Assembly (NCBI GenBank): GCA_029881835.1
Contig: JAOULV010000118.1
Coordinates: 1 to 5,259 of the forward strand
DNA from: Rhodospirillaceae bacterium
GTDB lineage: Bacteria; Pseudomonadota; Alphaproteobacteria; Rhodospirillales; Magnetovibrionaceae
DNA length: 5,259 nucleotides
Reading direction: 5' to 3'
Position 1 is the stretch's first letter, and every line of letters begins with the position of its first letter. Below the pieces are notes generated by a model. It was not told where the DNA came from. It saw only the letters and a program-made list of their open reading frames with translations, and did no database searches. Positions 1-5,259 of the stretch are shown here, one piece after another. Made by a program: the position numbers and the translations under genes.

Positions 1-1148
1 CAGAAGGCTGTAACGGCGCCATTGTGCTACAAAGTGGCGAGATTTTCTGGGGCCGGGGCGCGGGCGCGCTGGGCGTGGCGGTGGGCGAAGTCTGCTTTAA
101 TACCGGGCTTACGGGTTATCAAGAAACCCTGTCAGACCCGTCATACGCCGGGCAAATAATAACCTTTACCTTTCCCCATATCGGCAATGTCGGCACCAAC
201 GTTGAAGACGTCGAAACCGATAAACCGGCCGTGCGCGGGTGCATATTGCGCGCCGATATTTCTGAGCCCGCCAACTGGCGTTCTGGCCAGCATTTAGATG
301 CGTGGTTAAAACAAAATGATCTGGTAGCCATAACCGGTATCGATACCCGGGCTTTGACCCGGCGCATTCGCGATGGCGGTGCGCCCAACGGGGCGATAAT
401 CCACCTTTCGCCAGAAGAAGCCCACGATATAAACCCCGCCGCACTAAGGGTTATGGCCAAAGACTGGCCATCACTAGAAGGGATGGATCTGGCCAAGGAA
501 GTATCTTGCACCAAAGCATATAAATGGGATGAAAGCCGCTGGGCATTGGGAACAGGGTTCGGCAAACAAACCAACCCACGGTTTAAAGTGGTGGCGGTTG
601 ATTTTGGCGCGAAGAAAAACATTTTACGCTCCCTTGCCAGTGTCGGGTGCGACGTAACAGTGGTGCCGGCCAACACAAGCGCGGATGAAATTTTAAAAAT
701 GAACCCCGATGGGGTGTTTCTTTCCAACGGCCCCGGTGACCCGGCGGCAACGGGCGAATATGCGGTACCGATGATAAAACAGATAATGGATGCGAACGTT
801 CCGTTGTTCGGTATTTGTCTGGGCCATCAAATGCTTTCGCTGGCGTTGGGTGGGGCTACACAAAAAATGCACATGGGCCACCGTGGCGCCAACCACCCGG
901 TCAAAGACAATGAAACAGGCCACGTGGAAATCACATCGCAAAACCACGGCTTCGTGGTTGTGCGCGAAAGTTTGCCCGCAGGCGTGGTTGAAACCCACAC
1001 GTCGCTGTTTGACGGTTCGCTCGAAGGAATAAGGGTCGAAGGCAAACCGATTTTTTCGGTCCAACACCACCCCGAAGCAAGCCCCGGGCCTGAAGACAGC
1101 CATTACCTGTTTGATCGGTTCGTGAAATTGATGGAAGAAAAAAACTAA
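1..1148 (+). CDS. carA: Carbamoyl-phosphate synthetase small (glutaminase) subunit, 5'-truncated by window edge
   Basis: CarA hydrolyses glutamine and channels the ammonia to CarB for cytosolic carbamoyl phosphate synthesis. The frame is open to the window edge. Codons 3-23 (EGCNGAI) before a GTG at 24 continue the family's N-terminal strand, so GTG24 is probably an internal valine and the true start lies upstream. Numbering from GTG24, the small-subunit N-terminal domain covers about 1-140 (GEVCFNT at 21-27, PHIGNVGTN at 51-59, GIDTRALTRRIR at 105-116). A class I glutamine amidotransferase domain runs from about 188 to the end. The triad is complete: nucleophile C265 in GICLGH, plus H349 and E351 in HHPEASPGP. 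The conserved MGHRGANHPV block is at 284-293. The visible 374 residues compare with about 382 in E. coli, so only a short N-terminal piece is missing. carB starts 4 bases after the stop, implying one operon. Its promoter and leader are outside the window. Confidence 0.97.
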   Translation, partial: EGCNGAIVLQSGEIFWGRGAGALGVAVGEVCFNTGLTGYQETLSDPSYAGQIITFTFPHIGNVGTNVEDVETDKPAVRGCILRADISEPANWRSGQHLDAWLKQNDLVAITGIDTRALTRRIRDGGAPNGAIIHLSPEEAHDINPAALRVMAKDWPSLEGMDLAKEVSCTKAYKWDESRWALGTGFGKQTNPRFKVVAVDFGAKKNILRSLASVGCDVTVVPANTSADEILKMNPDGVFLSNGPGDPAATGEYAVPMIKQIMDANVPLFGICLGHQMLSLALGGATQKMHMGHRGANHPVKDNETGHVEITSQNHGFVVVRESLPAGVVETHTSLFDGSLEGIRVEGKPIFSVQHHPEASPGPEDSHYLFDRFVKLMEEKN

Positions 1149-1152
1149 ACCC

Positions 1153-4100
1153 ATGCCAAAAAGAACAGACATCAAATCCATCCTTATTGTCGGTGCCGGA
1201 CCAATTGTAATTGGCCAGGCGTGCGAGTTTGATTATTCCGGCGCGCAGGCGTGCAAAGCGCTTAAGGATGAAGGTTACCGCGTAATTTTGGTCAATTCCA
1301 ACCCCGCCACCATCATGACCGACCCGGGCATGGCGGACGCAACGTATGTTGAACCGATAACGCCAGAATTTTTAGAGCTTGTAATCGCCAAAGAAAAACC
1401 CGACGCCATATTGCCGACCATGGGCGGGCAGACCGCACTGAATGCGGCGATGGCGCTTTCAGAAAACGGGGCGTTACAGCGCCACAATGTTGAATTGATT
1501 GGCGCAAATGAGCATTCCATCGCCAAGGCCGAAGACCGCCAACTGTTTCGCGATGCCATGGATAAAATCGGGCTTAAAACGCCCCGTTCATTTGTGGTTA
1601 AAAATATGGAAGAGGCCCGCGCCGCGATGGAAGACATCGGCCTGCCGATGATTATTCGCCCAAGCTTCACCATGGGCGGCATCGGTGGCGGCATTGCGTA
1701 CAACAAGGAAGAATTTGAAAACATTGTTTTCGGCGGTTTGGCCGCAAGCCCGGTGCATGAAGTTCTGGTCGAACAATCGGTATTGGGGTGGAAAGAATAC
1801 GAAATGGAAGTTGTGCGTGATAAGGCAGATAACTGCATTATCATTTGTTCCATCGAAAACGTGGACCCGATGGGCGTACACACCGGTGATTCAATTACCG
1901 TGGCGCCGGCATTAACGCTAACCGACAAAGAATACCAAATCATGCGCGGCGCATCGATTGCGGTGTTGCGTGAAATTGGGGTCGATACCGGTGGCTCGAA
2001 CGTGCAATTCGCGGTCAACCCGGAAAACGGCGAATTGATTGTTATTGAAATGAACCCAAGGGTTTCGCGTTCATCCGCGCTGGCATCAAAAGCGACCGGG
2101 TTTCCCATTGCCAAAATCGCCGCCAAATTGGCGGTCGGTTATACCCTTGATGAATTGAAAAACGATATCACCGGCGGCATTACGCCCGCCAGTTTTGAGC
2201 CGACCATCGATTATGTGGTCACCAAAATACCGCGCTTTACCTTTGAAAAATTCCCCGGTGCCGCCCCCACATTAACTACGGCGATGAAATCGGTCGGTGA
2301 AGCCATGGCCATAGGGCGCACCTTTGGTGAAAGTTTGCAAAAAGGTTTGCGTTCGATGGAAACCGGGCTTGATGGTTTGGATGAAATTGAAATCAAAGGT
2401 GTTGATGCGGGTAACCCCGACAAACAAGCGGTAATGGCGGCACTGACCATACCCAGCCCTGACAGGTTATTGGTAATTGCCCAGGCGCTTCGTTTCGGCC
2501 TTAGCGTCGCGGAAATAAATGCCGCGTGCAAATACGAACCATGGTTCATTGAACGGATTGAAGAAATAATAAAAGCCGAAGAAACCGTGCGCAAAAACGG
2601 CCTGCCCGGTGATGCGGTCGGGTTATTGAAATTAAAGAAAATGGGTTTTTCCGATGCAAGGCTCGCCAAACTGGTTGGCGGCAAACAAGCAGACATCAAA
2701 CGTATGCGAGATACATTAAACGTGCATCCGGTTTACAAACGGGTTGATACCTGCGCGGCAGAGTTTCCATCAAAAACGCCTTACATGTATTCATGTTACG
2801 AAGGTGATGGTGTTAACCCGGGCGAATGCGAAGCCGAAGTAAGTTCGCGGGAAAAAATTGTCATTCTTGGCGGCGGGCCGAACCGCATTGGTCAAGGAAT
2901 TGAATTTGATTATTGTTGTGTCCATGCCGCATACGCGGTCAAGGATATTGGCCGCGAAGCCATAATGGTCAACTGCAACCCGGAAACCGTTTCAACCGAT
3001 TACGACACATCGGACAGGCTTTATTTTGAACCGTTAACGTCCGAAGACGTGATTGAATTACTGCAAAAAGAACAAAGCAAGGGAACGCTGTTGGGTTGCA
3101 TCGTGCAGTTTGGCGGGCAAACCCCGTTAAAATTGGCCAACGAATTAGAAAAAGCGGGCATCCCCATTTTGGGGACATCGCCCGATGCCATTGATTTGGC
3201 CGAAGACCGTGAACGTTTCCAAGAATTGCTGCACCAGCTAAAACTTAAACAACCCAATAACGGAATTGCCCGTTCAATCGAGGAAGCTGAAAAAGTTGCG
3301 CTTGATATTGGTTATCCATTGGTGGTGCGCCCCAGTTATGTTTTGGGTGGGCGCGCCATGGAAATTGTTCACGACCACGCCAGCCTGATGCGTTACATGA
3401 CCACGGCGGTAAAAGTATCGGGCGACAGCCCGGTATTATTAGATAGCTACCTTTCCGGCGCGGTCGAGGTTGACGTTGATGCCTTGGCCGATAGCGATGG
3501 CGATGTTTACATTGCCGGCATCATGCAACACATCGAAGAAGCGGGCATTCATTCCGGCGATAGCGCGTGTTCGTTGCCGCCATATTCGCTAAGCAAAAAC
3601 ATAATTGATGACATCCGCACCCAAACCGTAGCGCTGGCCAAGGCGTTAAAAGTTGTCGGTCTGATGAATATTCAATTCGCGGTACAAGGCGAAACCGTAT
3701 TTATACTTGAGGTCAACCCACGTGCTTCGCGCACGGTTCCGTTTGTCGCCAAGGCAACCGGCGTGCCCATAGCCAAAATTGCCGCGCGTTTAATGGCGGG
3801 TGAAAAAGTAAAAGATTTTAATTTAGGCAAAGTCGCCAAAATGAACCACGTTGCGGTCAAGGAAGCGGTCTTCCCGTTTGCCCGGTTCCCCGGAGTTGAC
3901 ATTATATTGGGCCCGGAAATGAAATCCACCGGCGAGGTAATGGGCCTTGATACCGATTTTGAGCGCGCCTTTGCCAAATCGCAATTAGGCGCAGGTGTAC
4001 GTTTGCCGTTAGAAGGAACAGTGTTTCTTTCGGTCAAAAATTCAGACAAAGACGCAATCACCAAGGTTGCAAAAAAGCTGAGTGATTTGGGTTTTAAATT

Positions 4101-4416
4101 AATCGCTACCAGCGGCACCGCCCTACACCTAAAAAGCCAAGGGGTCACGGTTGAGAGCATAAACAAGGTACTTGAAGGGCGCCCCCATTGCGTTGACGCA
4201 ATTGTTTCAGGCGAGGTTCAGTTGGTTATCAACACCACCGAAGGCGCGCAATCCATATCTGATAGTTTTTCCATCAGGCGCGAGGCACTGGTTAACAATG
4301 TGCCCCATTACACCACCATGGCCGGTGCCGATGCGGCGGCAGGCGCGATTAAGGCGCTAAAGGCCGGAACCCTTGATGTAAGCCCGTTACAGGCATATCC
4401 TGTACACAAGGTCTGA
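1153..4416 (+). CDS. carB: Carbamoyl-phosphate synthetase large subunit
   Basis: CarB makes carbamoyl phosphate from bicarbonate, CarA-derived ammonia and two ATP, for the pyrimidine and arginine pathways. At 1087 residues it is full length (E. coli 1073). It shows the duplicated layout: carboxyphosphate half about 1-400 (GAGPIVIGQACEFDYSG at 14-30; ATP-grasp metal ligands Q285, E299, N301, numbered as in E. coli); oligomerisation domain about 400-560 (ending near TPYMYSCYEGDG); carbamoyl-phosphate half about 565-945 (GGGPNRIGQGIEFDY at 573-587; ligands Q841, E853, N855); and C-terminal MGS-like allosteric domain about 955-1087. Predicted ornithine-site residues E795, D803 and E904 match E. 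coli E783, D791 and E892 with a constant 12-residue offset. TSGTA (986-990) and NKVLEGRPH (1004-1012) fit the nucleotide effector site, so UMP inhibition and ornithine activation are inferred. ATG1153 matches the usual MPKRTDI start. The only Shine-Dalgarno-like site, GGAAG at 1133-1137, is 15 bases away, so translation probably depends on coupling to carA. No frameshift or missing motif was seen. Confidence 0.99.
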   Translation: MPKRTDIKSILIVGAGPIVIGQACEFDYSGAQACKALKDEGYRVILVNSNPATIMTDPGMADATYVEPITPEFLELVIAKEKPDAILPTMGGQTALNAAMALSENGALQRHNVELIGANEHSIAKAEDRQLFRDAMDKIGLKTPRSFVVKNMEEARAAMEDIGLPMIIRPSFTMGGIGGGIAYNKEEFENIVFGGLAASPVHEVLVEQSVLGWKEYEMEVVRDKADNCIIICSIENVDPMGVHTGDSITVAPALTLTDKEYQIMRGASIAVLREIGVDTGGSNVQFAVNPENGELIVIEMNPRVSRSSALASKATGFPIAKIAAKLAVGYTLDELKNDITGGITPASFEPTIDYVVTKIPRFTFEKFPGAAPTLTTAMKSVGEAMAIGRTFGESLQKGLRSMETGLDGLDEIEIKGVDAGNPDKQAVMAALTIPSPDRLLVIAQALRFGLSVAEINAACKYEPWFIERIEEIIKAEETVRKNGLPGDAVGLLKLKKMGFSDARLAKLVGGKQADIKRMRDTLNVHPVYKRVDTCAAEFPSKTPYMYSCYEGDGVNPGECEAEVSSREKIVILGGGPNRIGQGIEFDYCCVHAAYAVKDIGREAIMVNCNPETVSTDYDTSDRLYFEPLTSEDVIELLQKEQSKGTLLGCIVQFGGQTPLKLANELEKAGIPILGTSPDAIDLAEDRERFQELLHQLKLKQPNNGIARSIEEAEKVALDIGYPLVVRPSYVLGGRAMEIVHDHASLMRYMTTAVKVSGDSPVLLDSYLSGAVEVDVDALADSDGDVYIAGIMQHIEEAGIHSGDSACSLPPYSLSKNIIDDIRTQTVALAKALKVVGLMNIQFAVQGETVFILEVNPRASRTVPFVAKATGVPIAKIAARLMAGEKVKDFNLGKVAKMNHVAVKEAVFPFARFPGVDIILGPEMKSTGEVMGLDTDFERAFAKSQLGAGVRLPLEGTVFLSVKNSDKDAITKVAKKLSDLGFKLIATSGTALHLKSQGVTVESINKVLEGRPHCVDAIVSGEVQLVINTTEGAQSISDSFSIRREALVNNVPHYTTMAGADAAAGAIKALKAGTLDVSPLQAYPVHKV

Positions 4417-4429
4417 TTTTCAGTAAAAT
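4401..4429 (+). promoter_or_regulatory. Candidate sigma-70-type promoter ahead of the greA leader hairpin
   Basis: A TGTACA hexamer (4401-4406, 4 of 6 matches to TTGACA) is followed after exactly 17 bases by TAAAAT (4424-4429, 5 of 6 matches to TATAAT). The -35 half lies in the last codons of carB and the -10 half in the intergenic region. Transcription would begin near 4436, just before the hairpin, giving a greA leader of about 79 bases that contains the terminator. This is a pattern match only. There is no extended -10 TG and no experimental support, and AT-rich sequence gives such matches by chance. Confidence 0.35.
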
Positions 4430-4434
4430 AAAAC

Positions 4435-4463
4435 GCGACAGGGCGCACCCCGGAGCGACAGGG
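4435..4463 (+). repeat. 9-base direct repeat GCGACAGGG within the hairpin region
   Basis: GCGACAGGG occurs at 4435-4443 and again at 4455-4463, 20 bases apart start to start. The first copy precedes and enters the hairpin base; the second spans the loop and the start of the 3' arm. The copies are exact. Whether the repeat is functional (a protein or RNA site) or arose by a small local duplication cannot be told from one locus. Confidence 0.6.
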
Positions 4464-4481
4464 GGTGCGGCCATTTTTTTT
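4441..4481 (+). terminator. Intrinsic terminator after carB / possible greA leader attenuator
   Basis: CGCACCCC (4444-4451) pairs perfectly with GGGGTGCG (4462-4469): an 8-bp GC-rich stem with a 10-base loop. A further GG/CC pair (4441-4442 with 4471-4472) lies beyond a single G-G mismatch. One A and then eight T residues (4474-4481) follow, giving the classic rho-independent form. It begins 24 bases after the carB stop and would end the carAB transcript. The T-run ends 33 bases before the greA ATG, so it may also act as a partial terminator in the greA leader. In the reverse direction the T-rich tract is interrupted and starts several bases from the stem, so activity on the - strand is less likely. 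Confidence 0.88.
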
Positions 4482-4514
4482 GATTTTTACCAATAATGAA
4501 TATGGAAAATAGCC

Positions 4515-4988
4515 ATGGATAGAGTACCGATGACCGCAGCCGGCCTAAAACAGCTGGAAGCAGAACTGCGTGAATTAAAAGATGTTGAGCGCCCGGCGGT
4601 TGTACGCGCAATTGCATCTGCGCGCGAGCACGGCGACCTTTCCGAAAATGCCGAATACCACGCCGCACGCGAACGCCAAAGCTTTATCGAAGGCCGCGTG
4701 GCCGAGCTTGAAAGCGTTATCAGCCATTCAGAGGTAATCGATCACACGTCTTTTTCCGGTGATGTTGTTCGTTTCGGCGCAACGGTAATGTTGGCCGATG
4801 AAGAAACCGATGAAGAAAAAACCTATCAAATAATCGGCCAGCATGAAGCCAACATTGAAAAAGGTTTGATGTCGGTAACATCGCCACTTGGGCGGGCGTT
4901 GATTGGGAAATCGCTTGGTGATTCGGTAACGGTTAATGCACCGGGCGGTATTCGTTCATATGAAATTATAAAAGTGGAATACAAATAA
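4515..4988 (+). CDS. greA: Transcription elongation factor GreA
   Basis: GreA enters the RNA polymerase secondary channel and stimulates cleavage of the 3' end of backtracked RNA, rescuing arrested complexes. The 157 residues match the family length (158 in E. coli). The N-terminal antiparallel coiled coil covers about 1-75. At its tip is GDLSENAEYHAARE (40-53), with the acidic pair D41 and E44 that supports Mg2+ binding in the catalytic site. The C-terminal FKBP-like domain covers about 80-157, with TSPLGRALIGK and the usual ending PGGIRSYEIIKVEY. ATG4515 gives the family's normal N-terminus (VPMTAAGLKQLEAEL). A weak GGA at 4504-4506 lies 8 bases upstream. No complete promoter fits in the 33 bases after the hairpin T-run, so transcription probably passes through the hairpin. 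The last base of its TAA is the first base of the next gene's ATG. GreB is less likely: the length, tip sequence and C-terminus are GreA-like. Confidence 0.98.
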   Translation: MDRVPMTAAGLKQLEAELRELKDVERPAVVRAIASAREHGDLSENAEYHAARERQSFIEGRVAELESVISHSEVIDHTSFSGDVVRFGATVMLADEETDEEKTYQIIGQHEANIEKGLMSVTSPLGRALIGKSLGDSVTVNAPGGIRSYEIIKVEYK

Positions 4989-4990
4989 TG
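4976..4990 (+). promoter_or_regulatory. Ribosome binding site and TAATG stop/start overlap of greA with the next gene
   Basis: GGA at 4976-4978, within the last greA codons, lies 9 bases before the ATG at 4988. The greA stop TAA (4986-4988) shares its final A with that ATG. This arrangement usually means ribosomes ending greA reinitiate on the next gene, so the two proteins would be made from one mRNA. It also fixes the start of the downstream gene. Confidence 0.8.
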
Positions 4991-5259
4991 GCTATCAAGA
5001 AAACTTTTCTTTCTGCGGCTTTTGTTTTTTTTATTTCCGCCAATATTGCATCGGCGCAAGAAGCGACCTTTGAAACCAAATCCATGACACCGGAAACGGC
5101 GCTCAAATTAGCGACCGCCACGTTAAATGCGTGTCGGGATATGGGTTATCAGGCCGCGGTTTCGGTTGTCGATCGTTCGGGGCTTGAGCAAGTAATGTTG
5201 CGCGATCGCTTTGCCGGGGCGCACACGCCTGAAACCGCATGGCGTAAAGCATGGTCGGC
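4988..5259 (+). CDS. Exported GlcG/HbpS-like (DUF336) protein, 3'-truncated by window edge
   Basis: The frame opens at the ATG overlapping the greA stop and stays open to the window end: 90 complete codons and two bases. Residues 1-23 form a clear Sec signal peptide: K4/K5, a hydrophobic core of about residues 7-18 (FLSAAFVFFISA), and ASA before Q24 as the likely cleavage site, placing the protein in the periplasm or outside. From about residue 35 it resembles the start of the GlcG/HbpS fold: a helix with ALKLATATLNACRDMGYQ, a strand AAVSVVDRSG, then VMLRDRFAGAHTPETAWRKAWS. That follows the family pattern of a VVDxxG strand, an LRDDGA-like turn and the HTxxxAxxKA helix. Some HbpS relatives bind haem, others are uncharacterised, so ligand and role are unknown here; it is not evidence for glycolate metabolism. 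Translational coupling to greA is likely. An 8-T run (5025-5032) lies in the signal-peptide codons, but the frame is consistent on both sides. Confidence 0.85.
   Translation, partial: MAIKKTFLSAAFVFFISANIASAQEATFETKSMTPETALKLATATLNACRDMGYQAAVSVVDRSGLEQVMLRDRFAGAHTPETAWRKAWS

Noticed and set aside
24..26. GTG at 24 as the carA start
   Set aside because: The frame remains open to the window edge, the upstream residues fit the conserved N-terminal strand, and no ribosome site is visible. The start is most likely upstream of the window.
1275..2126. 283-codon open frame on the - strand inside carB
   Set aside because: It is antisense to a fully conserved part of CarB, has no recognisable domain or ribosome site, and is explained by the codon composition of carB. 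The same applies to the other - strand frames at 119-727, 2211-2699, 3672-4166 and 693-1181.
4480..4508. Promoter for greA located after the hairpin (AATAAT at 4492-4497 as a -10, TTGATT at 4480-4485 as a -35)
   Set aside because: The two hexamers are only 6 bases apart, so they cannot form one promoter. AATAAT at the correct spacing has only GC-rich hairpin sequence upstream, and a start near 4504 would remove or crowd the ribosome site.
4417..4514. A small gene, CRISPR, insertion-sequence remnant or tRNA in the carB-greA gap
   Set aside because: The 98-base gap is fully explained by the promoter candidate, hairpin, T-run and greA leader. There is no cloverleaf, spacer array or terminal inverted repeat with target duplication.
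4496..4522. Mini-ORF (ATG4496, MNMENSHG, TAG) overlapping the greA start in another frame
   Set aside because: It is eight codons long with no Shine-Dalgarno site of its own. ATG triplets are expected by chance in this AT-rich leader, and no conservation evidence is available from one sequence.

Overview
The window reads as chromosomal core sequence from an alphaproteobacterium. CarA, CarB and GreA all carry wording I associate with that class (for example GEVCFNT and QIITFTFPHIGNVGTN in CarA, MPKRTDIKSI at the CarB N-terminus). The order carA-carB-greA is, from memory, also common there. Base composition looks close to balanced by eye, lower than in many free-living alphaproteobacteria. Genus cannot be assigned from the sequence alone.

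Layout: all four genes lie on the + strand and coding density is very high. The window opens inside carA (stop at 1148) and carB follows after a 4-base gap (1153-4416). Together they encode the two subunits of glutamine-dependent carbamoyl-phosphate synthetase, which supplies carbamoyl phosphate to pyrimidine and arginine synthesis. All key catalytic and ligand residues I could check are present. The only real intergenic stretch (4417-4514, 98 bases) holds a strong hairpin followed by eight T residues, and a plausible promoter just before it. Then comes greA (4515-4988), the transcript-cleavage elongation factor. Its stop codon overlaps, as TAATG, the start of a fourth gene (4988 to the window end). 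That gene encodes an exported GlcG/HbpS-like (DUF336) protein and is cut off by the window edge.

How they work together: carAB is one translation-linked metabolic operon, and greA plus the GlcG/HbpS-like gene form a second translationally coupled pair. The hairpin separates them, but only 33 bases lie between its T-run and greA, so greA transcripts probably have to read through it. The candidate promoter (4401-4429) would place that hairpin in the greA leader, resembling the terminator-containing greA leader (GraL) of E. coli. That is the most interesting regulatory feature here.

I see no mobile element, CRISPR, tRNA, rRNA, phage gene or novel multi-gene system. Apart from the greA leader and the greA/GlcG-like coupling, this is an ordinary housekeeping region.
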